DNA of 20,902 bases from Firmicutes bacterium UBA6132 (GCA_002435835.1 DIVM01000195.1:1651-22552), one strand, 5' to 3'; numbered from the stretch's first letter, positions 7,533 through 15,617 are shown. Notes: a model not told the origin generated them from the sequence alone. A program made the numbers and translations.

Positions 7533-8048
7533 TCATTTGTTACGCTTAATCGAAAAAACTAAATGAGGCATATCAAAACCATAATAATGTTTAGTAAATC
7601 TATCAGATACTATCATTCCATTTCGCTTTGCAACATTTTGTGATGCGTTATTGTTGTCACGAATAATTGAAAATACTTCATCAGCATTTAACATTTTAAA
7701 TGCATATTCTTTACAAGCGATGGCAGCTTCGCTTGCATACCCATTATGCCAAAACGCTTTTTGGAAAAGATATCCGACTTCAATTACTTGCCTGTTATTG
7801 AATTCTTGCATAGTAAGCCCGCATTGCCCAATCATTTCATTAGTTTCTTTTAATATCACAGCCCATAGGCCAAATCCATAATCGTTATATCGAGTAATTT
7901 GTCTATCTAACCATTCTTGTGTTTCAATATCATCAAAAGCATGTTCATAGGCATACATTACATCTTGATCTTGTAATATTTTACACAATGATAAAAAATC
8001 AGACTGCTTCAGCTCACGCAAATATAATCTTTTTGTTTCTAATATCAT
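7533..8048 (-). CDS. GNAT N-acetyltransferase, RimJ/RimL type
   Basis: 171 residues of the Acetyltransf_3 type. It opens with the family's typical start ETKRLYLRELKQSDF. GLWAVILKETNEMIGQCGL forms the central beta strands. EVGYLFQKAFWHNGYASEAA carries the acetyl-CoA loop (HNGYAS in the R-x-x-G-x-A/G position). NNNASQNVAKRNGM is the usual Asn-rich segment that follows. The family acetylates amines, including protein N-termini, aminoglycosides and small molecules; the acceptor cannot be told. The ATG at 8048 follows AAGGGG. It is convergent with the kinase/acyltransferase operon and shares the terminator at 7261-7287. Confidence 0.88.
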   Translation of the reverse strand: MILETKRLYLRELKQSDFLSLCKILQDQDVMYAYEHAFDDIETQEWLDRQITRYNDYGFGLWAVILKETNEMIGQCGLTMQEFNNRQVIEVGYLFQKAFWHNGYASEAAIACKEYAFKMLNADEVFSIIRDNNNASQNVAKRNGMIVSDRFTKHYYGFDMPHLVFSIKRNK

Positions 8049-8152
8049 GAAATATTTCCCCTTGTTATATATACTTTATAAATTATCTCCTCTTATCTTT
8101 ATTCTACTGTTGCGTATAATTGGAATTATCCGTTTGAAACACGAGAAAATAT

Positions 8153-8371
8153 TTATTCTTTCAGCGAATTGAATATCCTCTCAAAATATTCTAAATCTAA
8201 TTTGCCATCTACTATCTTCAAAAATTCTGTTTCGCTAATTTTATCATAAGATATTTCATTTTTTTCTTTGTTATACTTTCTTATATAAATGTAATTTAAA
8301 ATTCTTAGATACTCATCATTAAGAACTTGTATCTTTAATTTAGAATATGTATCATCTTCCATAAAATTCAC
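8153..8371 (-). CDS. Small hypothetical protein, likely C-terminal part of the split lipoprotein gene
   Basis: 72 residues, charged, with no recognised motif. The only start overlapping the upstream gene is GTG, sharing bases with that gene's stop (GTGA). The first internal ATG has no ribosome binding site. The phrase IQVLNDEYLRI reads as a natural continuation of the preceding 101-residue lipoprotein, which ends abruptly. The simplest reading is one ~170-residue lipoprotein broken by a one-base change near 8370. Two translationally coupled genes remain possible. Confidence 0.5.
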   Translation of the reverse strand: MNFMEDDTYSKLKIQVLNDEYLRILNYIYIRKYNKEKNEISYDKISETEFLKIVDGKLDLEYFERIFNSLKE

Positions 8372-8673
8372 TTCAATACATAAATCTCGTTAAAAGGTAC
8401 TTCTTTAGGAACAGTATCAATTTTAACGACCTCAAGGTTTTTAAAATATGTTAAAAATTCCTTAATAATTTCAACATCATCAGTAACAACAGTAGCATAT
8501 CTTATTTTTGTAGAGTCATCTATAACCTTATCCATATCAAATTTATTAAAATTATCCTTATTAGGATATCTTTCTATAATGATATCATTAAAAACATCAA
8601 CTTGAGAATTATCACATCCTGTAGCTAATACTATGATAAGAACTAATGATATAGTTATAAATATTTTCTTCAA
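8368..8673 (-). CDS. Small lipoprotein (probably frameshifted)
   Basis: 101 residues starting with an unusual TTG at 8673, with AGGGG upstream at a slightly long distance. MKK, a hydrophobic stretch and the lipobox LATGC at ~16-20 form a type II signal peptide, so the mature protein would be anchored outside the membrane through its Cys. The mature part is acidic and unrecognised, and it ends without a clear domain boundary where the next reading frame takes over. Confidence 0.65.
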   Translation of the reverse strand: MKKIFITISLVLIIVLATGCDNSQVDVFNDIIIERYPNKDNFNKFDMDKVIDDSTKIRYATVVTDDVEIIKEFLTYFKNLEVVKIDTVPKEVPFNEIYVLK

Positions 8674-8890
8674 ATCTTCAAACCCCTTTTAAATAAAAAT
8701 TTTGTTTTTAGATTTTAAATTCATTCTCCATAATTAATATGAATTATCCTAATTATCATTACTACAAATCTTATTACTAAGCTACGCTAAATTTGAATTA
8801 TGCACATTAATAAAACTACAAATTGGAATTTTCCTCTTTTCTCCACTCGTTCGCCTGCATGAAATCTTCGCCACGCCGGAGGGAGTACTC
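8674..8890. other. Intergenic stretch with a GC-rich patch
   Basis: No gene seen. The stretch about 8840-8890 is clearly richer in GC than its surroundings and carries no intact frame. It looks like debris of an inserted or deleted element. Elsewhere the sequence is plain AT-rich. Confidence 0.4.
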
Positions 8891-8999
8891 TTAAAAATAA
8901 GATTGTAATCCGCCCGCTTCATTTCCATAGATAAGCGGCTGACCATTCTTAAAGAATGTTATTGTTCTGTTATCGCTTGTTTTTATATCTACCGAATTA
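8891..8999 (-). pseudogene. C-terminal gene remnant beside the antitoxin
   Basis: On the minus strand a frame of about 36 codons ends ITFFKNGQPLIYGNEAGG plus a few residues and a TAA at 8891. It is preceded by an in-frame stop and has no start codon. The composition is protein-like and richer in GC than its surroundings. It occupies the place where a toxin gene would follow a Phd/YefM antitoxin, but I do not recognise it as a toxin. Its origin is unknown. Confidence 0.4.
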
Positions 9000-9248
9000 T
9001 TTTGCTAACTCTCTAAAAGCTTCTAAATTATCTTCAATAATTTTATCTGCAGTTTCATCAATCTTGCGTTTTCTTTCTTCTCTTATTGCACTTATTTCTT
9101 CATATTCATCGAAATCAACAACAATATATTTTGGCCTATTATTTTTCATAATAACTGCCATGCCTTCTTTATCAACTAATCGAACTACTTTAGAAAAGTT
9201 TTGATTAGCATCAGTCATAGGTACTATTGTATTTGTATTAATAACCAT
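8997..9248 (-). CDS. Phd/YefM-family antitoxin, apparently without its toxin
   Basis: 83 residues from the ATG at 9248, which has GAGGTGA at correct spacing; an upstream in-frame GTG overlaps that site and is less likely. The fold signature is clear: MTDANQNFSKVVRLVDKEGM followed by a short beta strand and KYIVVDFDEYEEI. This is the DNA-binding dimer domain that represses its own operon. The C-terminal helix (REERKRKIDETADKIIED) would bind the toxin. Downstream only a gene remnant is found, so this is an orphan or the survivor of a broken toxin-antitoxin pair. Confidence 0.85.
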   Translation of the reverse strand: MVINTNTIVPMTDANQNFSKVVRLVDKEGMAVIMKNNRPKYIVVDFDEYEEISAIREERKRKIDETADKIIEDNLEAFRELAK

Positions 9249-9259
9249 AAGTATCACCT

Positions 9260-9584
9260 CACTATAATTATATGATTATTATAGGATAAAATCAGCCTAA
9301 ATATTTATTGCTTTTAAAAGTTTTTAATTTACAATTTTAGCCTTGAAACAAACAGTACTATAATTATTAATCCTCTAATATAAATGTATGGATAAGCTAT
9401 ATGAATCATGCAGGAATAAGCAGTATGATTAATAAGTATCAATTTGAAATAGATGGGCAATGAGATTTTTATAACGACTATTTACCTTTATTGGTGATTT
9501 TACTGGCAAGGTTAAAATTATTGGAGAAATTGCTAAAGAATATATAGCTCGAAAATGGATGGTTCAGTTAATATATAATAATTA
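9260..9584. other. Decayed sequence without an intact gene
   Basis: Several short peptide-like pieces in different plus-strand frames (for example FIGDFTGKVKIIGEIAKEY near 9480-9540) are interrupted by stops. This is probably degraded mobile-element or gene sequence leading into the transposase remnant. Confidence 0.35.
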
Positions 9585-9942
9585 GAAAATGTAAAAGGAA
9601 TTACCAGCGAATAAGATTATATATAAATATCCAATTTAGGAAAATTTTATGAATTGCTTCGGCAATTCCATGAAATTATATTCTCTAAAAAACAGAAAAT
9701 CTTGAAGAATGAATGGAAAAAAGAGAAATATTCAAAATTTCAGAAATTTCTTCATAATATTTCAGGGTTAAGGATTGGAAGCCATAAAAAATGTTATAAT
9801 TCTAAATTATAATAATGGACTCGCAGAGGGAAGTGTTAATAAATTAAAGGTCATAAATCGAATCATGTATGGACGTAATAGTTTTGAACTATTGAAAGCA
9901 AAACTGTTACGTTTAAGTTGTGGAAAATCAACTAAAGCTTGA
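9585..9942 (+). pseudogene. Remnant of an ISL3-family transposase (C-terminal part)
   Basis: Pieces in shifting frames match the end of ISL3-type DDE transposases. They are GKFYELLRQFHEIIFSKK (~9640-9700), ISEISS (~9735), and finally NNGLAEGSVNKLKVI followed by NRIMYGRNSFELLKAKLL, ending at TGA 9940-9942. NGLAEG-x-N-K-K-I-R-MYGR is the family's C-terminal hallmark. There are several stops and shifts, and no terminal inverted repeats are seen. The element is inactive and old. Confidence 0.72.
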
Positions 9943-9983
9943 AAGAACCTATTAAGCGCTTACAAAATTTACACAATAACTTT

Positions 9984-10026
9984 AAAAAACTGATAATTGT
10001 TTTAATAATCATATTATCAGTTTTTT
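9984..10026. terminator. Bidirectional terminator-like hairpin
   Basis: Arms AAAAAACTGATAAT and ATTATCAGTTTTTT are perfectly complementary over 14 bases around a 15-base loop. It lies between the transposase remnant and the end of the two-repeat protein gene. Confidence 0.7.
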
Positions 10027-10122
10027 AAATTAAAATTTCATTACGATAAAGTAGCATAATCTCGCAATATCTCATGAAATGTATTCAATAAATTTTCAAA
10101 TATTGAATTCTCTATTCTTTTT

Positions 10123-10743
10123 CTATAATACCCAAATATTAAATGCAGTAGTTTGAGGCGGTATACTTGCTGTCATAAAATCTGCATGCTCAACTCTAAT
10201 CATCTGTCCAGGCCTTAAATCTCCAAAACTTATTCTATTTCCTCTCCTATCAAAAATGTTTGTCATATTATTTACTACAAAGCGCATTTGACTCATAATG
10301 TCATTTGGATTTCCTGTTAAAAGAAAATTATTTCTTGCATCAATTTCAATAATTCTATCCTCAACCATATTAGGAAAGTTAGGTAATGTACTTGCCTCTT
10401 CTCTTACTACAGTTATCATGAATGCTCTTGATTGTGGAGGTATACTTCTTGTCATCGCAGCTGAAAAACTTGCATCTACAACATTCCCTACCCTTAAATC
10501 TCTAACACTAATTCTTCGTCCTCGTCTGTTTCTTATAATTGTATTTCTATCAACCACCAATGTTACAAGTTCCATATTAATCATGTTAAAATTACCCGGT
10601 ACTCCATATGAAATTGTAACAAAACTTGTTCTATTATCATGAAATATTTCTTCTATTACAGCATTATTAGCGTTTATCACTTCATTATTAGGACTAATTA
10701 CCGGATTATTCATCCATCTAATTAAATCAATAAAATTAATCAT
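10123..10743 (-). CDS. Hypothetical protein with two repeated domains (MTxSIPPQ motif)
   Basis: 206 residues with no signal peptide or membrane segment. Two copies of a ~45-residue beta-rich unit are seen. The first, ~68-113, has RRGRRISVRDLRVGNVVDAS followed by MTRSIPPQSRAF. The second, ~162-206, has RRGNRISFGDLRPGQMIRVE followed by MTASIPPQTTAF. Each unit runs strand, Gly-x-Arg-Ile-Ser, DLR-x-G, then the MTxSIPPQ turn. I believe similar proteins of unknown role occur in clostridia. The ATG at 10743 is preceded by GTGAGGTAATTAA. No partner gene is adjacent, and the role is unknown. Confidence 0.82.
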   Translation of the reverse strand: MINFIDLIRWMNNPVISPNNEVINANNAVIEEIFHDNRTSFVTISYGVPGNFNMINMELVTLVVDRNTIIRNRRGRRISVRDLRVGNVVDASFSAAMTRSIPPQSRAFMITVVREEASTLPNFPNMVEDRIIEIDARNNFLLTGNPNDIMSQMRFVVNNMTNIFDRRGNRISFGDLRPGQMIRVEHADFMTASIPPQTTAFNIWVL

Positions 10744-11157
10744 TTAATTACCTCACTTTTCAAATTATTATATATATTCGTATATAAACAATATATTCTC
10801 CAAATTATATCTTGTTCCGAACAATATTCTGATAGAAGTAATTAATATTTATTGTTAAAAAATATACAAATTAATGATTGCGCCAGTCCCACCATTAACT
10901 TATAATGCAAAAACGCATGTAACTTTTAATATATAACATACGTTTTTCATTGCAATTTTCTAATCAGAAATCGTTGCAATTTGACTGTTAATCTAATTTT
11001 ATAATAAAAATCAAGTAATTTTTTATCCGATTTTCAAAATCTTTTAGTAAATAATTTTGCATTCAAAAAAACCAAAGCTGATTTTTGGTTTAGGCTTCCT
11101 AATATAATTTTATATTTAGCCTTATCGTGAGGAGTATACTTCTTTAACTCTTTTTTG
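10744..11157. other. Intergenic stretch, with one imperfect hairpin
   Basis: No convincing gene. At 10906-10954, TGCAAAAACG-C-ATGT and ACAT-ACGTTTTT form an imperfect hairpin with a 15-base loop that could be a weak terminator. A 63-codon minus-strand frame (11034-11225) runs through this area, but it has no ribosome binding site and reads straight through a repeat copy. Confidence 0.4.
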
Positions 11158-11190
11158 ATGGAGGCAGATCGTACCAGTTTATCCACAATT
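11158..11190 (+). repeat. Dispersed repeat, degenerate copy
   Basis: ATGGAGGCAGATCG followed by TACCAGTTTATCCACAATT matches the other copies, with two substitutions in the core and a two-base deletion. The clear hairpin is missing here, although CTCTTTTTTG precedes it. The TTATCCACA inside also matches a DnaA box, probably by chance. Confidence 0.7.
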
Positions 11191-11273
11191 TCTTTTTTAA
11201 ATAATTCATATGAACTAAAGAACATATTACATCATATTATAAGTACATAAAACTTTATAAGGAGTGAAATTAT

Positions 11274-11534
11274 ATGATGAATTATGGACCTCCAGTTTAT
11301 CCACCTCCAACAACTATTCCACCAAAACCAAGAAATTCGTATATCATTGACTGCATGTACTCATATACGTATATATGGCCCAAAAATGAAAAACCATTCT
11401 GGTTTTATCCCACGAGAGTAGAGTATGGCGAAGTGTCAGGTTATAGATGGACCGGAAGATATTGGACGTTTTATGGATTTGATCCAGTATTTATTGATCA
11501 AGTTGCATGTTACCCTGTTCCTACGCTTTATTAA
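11274..11534 (+). CDS. Small Pro/Tyr/Trp-rich hypothetical protein
   Basis: 86 residues. TAAGGAG lies at proper distance before ATGATG (start at 11274 or 11277), and a terminator follows, so the gene is probably expressed. The N-terminus is Pro-rich (YGPPVYPPPTTIPPKPR). The rest is rich in aromatic residues (FWFYPTRVEYGEVSGYRW, YWTFYGFDP) and reads like a small beta-structured domain. There is no signal peptide, membrane helix or Cys-pair motif. I do not recognise the family. A spore-coat or surface role would fit the composition but is a guess. Confidence 0.72.
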   Translation: MMNYGPPVYPPPTTIPPKPRNSYIIDCMYSYTYIWPKNEKPFWFYPTRVEYGEVSGYRWTGRYWTFYGFDPVFIDQVACYPVPTLY

Positions 11535-11551
11535 AATTATACAATATCATT

Positions 11552-11592
11552 AAAATGCCCTCAATGGAATCTACTACATTAAGGGTATTTTT
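11552..11592 (+). terminator. Rho-independent terminator of the small Pro/Tyr-rich gene
   Basis: AAAATGCCCT pairs with AGGGTATTTT (one G-U pair), followed by a T run, 18 bases after the stop codon. The remaining sequence to 11740 holds nothing recognisable. Confidence 0.72.
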
Positions 11593-11740
11593 AAAAATTT
11601 GGCTTATGGGATATGACGTCCCCCCATAGATAGCATTACAGAATTCTCTTAGCAATAATCTTTCAGTTTCAATCTGAGGAAAACTTTGTACTAAATACAT
11701 AATTTCCCATAGCTATATTTAATATGTTCAAGACATTATA

Positions 11741-12592
11741 TTACAAAGTTAAATACATTTCATACTGAGAAATGGAATCTCTTTTAAAGCTAAGGTGTTT
11801 TAAAAAGCCTTCTAAGTTTCCATTATTAGCATAATTAATTACAACTTTTGATAGCTCCAGTTTATTAGCAGCATATCCAACCAAGGCTTTGCCTAAACCA
11901 TGTTTTCGATAAGTTGATTTAACCCATATAAAATATATTTTACCACTCTTATGAACACTTATTGCACCTGCTGTCTCACCGAAGTTATTAATTCTGTAAT
12001 GAAACATATCATCAATTTTATCCATATAATCAAAACCATTTTGCCAGGTTATATGGATATCTTCTATTTGTGGCTTTAAAATTCTTAATGTATTTATGTT
12101 AATTTCTTCAAAATTAAAAGGTTCTAAAATTTTTGACGATATTGTTCTTGGGTCGTCATGTGAGAAATAGCTTAAATAATATATGATATCATATCCCATA
12201 TTTTTATAAAAATGAATTGCCCTATCATTTCCGACTATTACTTCTAAAAATAATTGTTTACACTTGTTTTCTATTGCTGTTTTTTTATGCAGTTCAAAAA
12301 GTTCCCTGCTTATTCCCTCGCCCCGATAATTTGGATGAATACACAATGAACCACATCTTAAGGTTTTTATACCCTCATATATTTTAATTCCACCTAAAAT
12401 AACTCCCACAGGTTTTTCAACATCTAAAGCTATAAAAGAAAACATTAAGTCATTTCCTTCCGGTCCCAAAAATCGTTTAATAAATAATTCAAATGGAATT
12501 TCCATCTTAATAATGTAATCAGAAAAGCCAATTTTAAAAGCTTCATATACATCTTTTATTAATACTTCTGTACATCTTTTATATGTAATCAT
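11741..12592 (-). CDS. Two-domain GNAT acetyltransferase
   Basis: 283 residues from the ATG at 12592, which has GGAGGGAAA immediately before it; a start 12 codons further up lacks such a site. Residues ~1-150 are a GNAT domain with the acetyl-CoA loop CIHPNYRGEGISRELFELH and the following NDRAIHFYKNMGY. Residues ~185-283 form a second GNAT-like domain with IWVKSTYRKHGLGKALVGYA and a shorter NGNLEGFLKHLSF. Both loops keep the R-x-x-G-x-G pattern. Tandem GNAT proteins acetylate small molecules or antibiotics; the acceptor is unknown. The gene stands alone between a hairpin at 12740-12768 and AT-rich sequence. Confidence 0.85.
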   Translation of the reverse strand: MITYKRCTEVLIKDVYEAFKIGFSDYIIKMEIPFELFIKRFLGPEGNDLMFSFIALDVEKPVGVILGGIKIYEGIKTLRCGSLCIHPNYRGEGISRELFELHKKTAIENKCKQLFLEVIVGNDRAIHFYKNMGYDIIYYLSYFSHDDPRTISSKILEPFNFEEININTLRILKPQIEDIHITWQNGFDYMDKIDDMFHYRINNFGETAGAISVHKSGKIYFIWVKSTYRKHGLGKALVGYAANKLELSKVVINYANNGNLEGFLKHLSFKRDSISQYEMYLTL

Positions 12593-12739
12593 TTTCCCTC
12601 CCGTAATGATTATTTTTGCGAAGTTCATATTAAATTATAATCCACAAAATTTAATGTTATGAATTTATATATTTTATTATATAGCATACAAGTTTAAACT
12701 TCTACAACAATTTGTCAATTAACAAAAAGTATCCACAAC

Positions 12740-12768
12740 AAAAAAACTCCTCACTTTGAAGAGTTTTT
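12740..12768 (-). terminator. Terminator between the restriction-modification gene and the acetyltransferase gene
   Basis: On the minus strand AAAAACTCTTCA pairs with TGAGGAGTTTTT through one G-U pair, followed by a run of seven T. On the plus strand the same position is an A-C mismatch, so it works best for leftward transcripts, such as the one from 13065-15328. Confidence 0.65.
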
Positions 12769-12802
12769 CATTGTTTTTTAAATTTTGTATGGAGGCGGAC
12801 CG
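12755..12802 (+). repeat. Dispersed repeat, copy in front of the restriction-modification gene
   Basis: 48 bases identical to 7274-7321, from the right hairpin arm through ATGGAGGCGGACCG. The following bases (AGTGTAAATCCAC) are only loosely like the AGTTTATATCCAC of the other copies. Confidence 0.85.
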
Positions 12803-13064
12803 CAAAGTGTAAATCCACTACCTCTTTTTTAATTTGATATATGTTGATGCTGCTCACATTATTTTTTTATGTTTCAAATATTTAGTTCATTTTTAATTTC
12901 TACTGAGTAAGTTCTTTTTTAATTTTTGAGTATTTCAAGCAATCAAAAATATTAACTATTAAACTAATAACTGATATGATTTAAGATGATAATTCTTTTA
13001 CCAATCCATCCAAAACTATTATGTAAAAAAAATTACAAAAACAAATTTTACAATTTTTTTGTAT
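12803..13064. other. AT-rich intergenic stretch
   Basis: No gene. Just after the restriction-modification gene, around 13030-13064, an A/T-only inverted repeat (ACAAAAA with TTTTTTGT) with a T run on the minus strand could be a weak terminator. Confidence 0.35.
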
Positions 13065-13547
13065 TTAGATATTATTATATGTATCTAATTCGTTTTTAAT
13101 ATATTTATATTTTTCGTATTTTTCTAAATAGTCCTTTACAATTTCTTCTTGTTTATTCTTTGGAACTATAGGTATACTAATTTCTTTAAAGTCATCATAT
13201 GACAATGACTGTCTAACTGTACCATAGCATCTTGCTTTTATTTCTTGCTTTAAGTCTTCATTATACCTGATTGCTATAAATAAGTATTCAGGTATCCATT
13301 CTTTATTGTATACTTCAAAAACAGGATACGCCTTACTCACTGCAACTGGCACTTTCGACATATTTATCCCTATAGAACCAACATTAATTCTAGCTGGATT
13401 ATATGTAAAGTTTTTAAAAGATACCACATTATAATCTAAATTGTCTTCGCTGGTAACAGAATTGAAATTCTCTCCCCAAAATTCTTCTCCTAATGGCAAG
13501 CCAAAATAATCACTCTTAACAACTGATGCAGTGTTGTATTTATCCTT
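13065..13547 (-). CDS. Specificity (target-recognition) part of the fused restriction-modification enzyme, out of frame
   Basis: About 160 codons, open from the A tract at ~13547 to the TAA at 13065. It has the layout of the half-subunit target-recognition domain of type I HsdS proteins: LGEEFWGENFNSVTSED, NFTYNPARINVGSIGIN, a PEYLF segment, GTVRQSLSYDDFKEISIPI, and a closing coiled helix EEIVKDYLEKYEKYKYIKNEL. It has no proper start codon with a ribosome binding site. Its sequence joins smoothly to the methylase protein if one A is restored in the A5 run at 13546-13550. It is therefore the C-terminal third of one protein rather than a separate gene. Confidence 0.75.
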   Translation of the reverse strand, partial: KDKYNTASVVKSDYFGLPLGEEFWGENFNSVTSEDNLDYNVVSFKNFTYNPARINVGSIGINMSKVPVAVSKAYPVFEVYNKEWIPEYLFIAIRYNEDLKQEIKARCYGTVRQSLSYDDFKEISIPIVPKNKQEEIVKDYLEKYEKYKYIKNELDTYNNI

Positions 13548-15328
13548 TTTACTATATCTTTAATCTTAATAAATCCTTCTGGTATATCTTTTTCGTATTT
13601 AAAAGAAAGCAATGAATAGTTTCCTTCTTCTTTTATTTCATCATAAGAAACATATTGGTATCCCTCAAGTTCATTGTCTGTATACAAGGGATTAGATGCT
13701 ATAAATTCATCTAAATCGCTAATAGTGTTTATTTTCCTTCTTCTTGTTGTTAATGTGAATCCGTCATTTCTTACTTTATAAAAGAATACTTTTTCGTTAG
13801 TATTATGATTTAAACATAAAATTGATGTTTTTGTTTCAGTATATGGTAAAAATGTTCCGCAAGGTAGTGAGATAACTCCCTTTAACAGATTGTTGTCTAA
13901 GATATACTGCCTAATATCTTTCATTTCTGCGTTATTCAAAACACCTTCTGGTACGATTATAAATGCTCTTGAACCTATATTATTTATTAATGAAGAAACA
14001 GCATGTTGAATAGCCTGGTTGTTTCCATCTTTAGTTTCTATTTCATATATTCCCTCAACTGATGTTCCTGTTTGATTAAACGGAATATTTGTTAATACTA
14101 CATCATATCGATTTTTAACTGGATTTTCAAAAGTATTTTGTTGTTTTATATTGCTATGCCCATCGCCAGTTAAAATCATATTCATTTTTGCTATTTTTGC
14201 TGTAGCGGAAATTTCCGATCCGTATAACATTTTTTTGCGTAATATTTCTAAACTATCATTATTTAAAATATTATCACTTTCTAATTTATTTTTAATATAA
14301 TTAAATGCAGAAATAAGAATACCACCTGTGCCACAAAATGGATCATATATTTTTTCCATAAATTTTGGTTCTGCTATTTTAACCAAAAAATCTACAATGT
14401 GTCGAGGTGTGAAGTATTCTCCCATATCTTTATTTGTATCATTATATTTTTGAATAAAATATTCAAAAGCATCACCTTTAATATCTGTTTTTATGTTTGA
14501 TAAGTCTAATTGACTTATCTTGTCAATAATTTTTTTAAGTGCAACTGTATCTTTTATTCTTAATATCTCAAAAATTGATTCCTGGTCATTATTTAAGAAT
14601 TTTCTATCAATAATTGGTATAACTGTGTTATTAATATAATCTAACAGTTCATGTCCTTCTTTATTTTTATAATTATCCCATTTTACATGTCCTGGTAAAG
14701 AAACACTAAAATTATCACTATTTTCACTTATTAATTTTAAAAATAGTATGTTTGAAAATTCAGTGAATCTTGTTAAACCAATTGTTATTCCTGCAGTTCT
14801 TAATTGTTTATTAGCGTAATCAAATACTTTAATTAATTCATTTCTACTCTTGATTTGTAATAAATTAGTTAATTTTAAATCTGCCAATTTGTTATGTTTA
14901 AATTTTTGTAATAATTCCAAACTTGGGATTTTATGAAGATTTACACCATCAATCGACATTTCCTTTTGGTTAAAAGTATCAAACGAATAAAATATATTTT
15001 TTGAATATATAAATATAAATCGTGTTCCTAATTTTTTTGCATATTCTTTCGCTTGTTGTAATGCATTATTAAGTTTAGAATATTTTGATTTCTTTGTTTC
15101 TATAATTGCTATCGGCCTAGTAGAGATGTTACTTTCATACAACATAAAATCTGGAAATGTACCCCTTAGTAATTCTTTTTCTTCTATGGTTTTTGGGCTT
15201 TGTCTATAAACATTCCTGTCTCTATTTCCAACATTTATTTTCCAGCCAACTGTATTTAATTCCTGCTCTAACAAGTTTTCAATTTCTCGCTCAATCAAAT
15301 TGTTAACTTTAACTGTTTTTACCATCAT
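13490..15328 (-). CDS. Fused restriction nuclease and N6-adenine methylase (type I/IIG-like), frameshifted at its end
   Basis: 612 residues in this frame. Residues ~1-145 are an HsdR_N-like PD-(D/E)xK nuclease domain: FPDFMLYE (58-64) and IIETKKSK (75-82) supply the D...ExK pattern. An HsdM-like helical region follows. The methylase domain has GEYFTPRHIVDFLV, AdoMet motif I DPFCGTGG (329-336) and a catalytic motif written TNIPF (413-417) instead of NPPF. The last ~20 residues (NTTLHQLLRVIILACH) are out-of-frame sequence. The intact enzyme would be ~754 residues: nuclease, methylase and specificity domain in one chain. The ATG at 15328, or the adjacent one at 15325, follows AGGGGG. It cuts and modifies DNA as a stand-alone defence enzyme if the frame is restored. 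Confidence 0.85.
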   Translation of the reverse strand: MMVKTVKVNNLIEREIENLLEQELNTVGWKINVGNRDRNVYRQSPKTIEEKELLRGTFPDFMLYESNISTRPIAIIETKKSKYSKLNNALQQAKEYAKKLGTRFIFIYSKNIFYSFDTFNQKEMSIDGVNLHKIPSLELLQKFKHNKLADLKLTNLLQIKSRNELIKVFDYANKQLRTAGITIGLTRFTEFSNILFLKLISENSDNFSVSLPGHVKWDNYKNKEGHELLDYINNTVIPIIDRKFLNNDQESIFEILRIKDTVALKKIIDKISQLDLSNIKTDIKGDAFEYFIQKYNDTNKDMGEYFTPRHIVDFLVKIAEPKFMEKIYDPFCGTGGILISAFNYIKNKLESDNILNNDSLEILRKKMLYGSEISATAKIAKMNMILTGDGHSNIKQQNTFENPVKNRYDVVLTNIPFNQTGTSVEGIYEIETKDGNNQAIQHAVSSLINNIGSRAFIIVPEGVLNNAEMKDIRQYILDNNLLKGVISLPCGTFLPYTETKTSILCLNHNTNEKVFFYKVRNDGFTLTTRRRKINTISDLDEFIASNPLYTDNELEGYQYVSYDEIKEEGNYSLLSFKYEKDIPEGFIKIKDIVKRINTTLHQLLRVIILACH

Positions 15329-15329
15329 T

Positions 15330-15617
15330 CCCCCTATATTGCTTTTCTTTAATCACTTAATTAGTATTCTTATAGATGAAAAAATAGAATGGAAAGAAAA
15401 CGACAAATATGTATGAGCAAACAGTTTCTATATATACTTTTTCGCAAAACTTCTCACTGAGCCAAATTGTTTCCCCCCCTATGTAAAAAATTCCCTCAGC
15501 TTCTACCCCTCAAGGGAATAAAACACATCAAAATTTCAACTATAAAGCAACGAAACTCTTTATTATTGGCGTAATTGTTATGGATTTTACCCCAGGGATA
15601 ACCCTTTTTAAAGTATA
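15330..15617. other. Intergenic stretch without recognisable genes
   Basis: No gene seen. A C7 run near 15473-15479 and a four-base-pair AGGG-ATAA-CCCT hairpin with T run at ~15595-15608 are the only local features, and both are too weak to name. Confidence 0.4.

Noticed and set aside
11176..11184. TTATCCACA, an exact DnaA-box match
   Set aside because: It is a single box inside a repeat copy, whose other copies read ATATCCACA or differ. There is no cluster of boxes and no replication gene nearby.
11034..11225. Minus-strand frame of 63 codons
   Set aside because: It has no ribosome binding site and crosses a degenerate repeat copy. Its protein-like look (ELFKKEIVDKLV) was not enough to call a gene.
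15595..15608. AGGGATAACCCT as a homing-site or terminator motif
   Set aside because: It only partly resembles an 18-base homing site, and a four-pair stem is too weak for a confident terminator.
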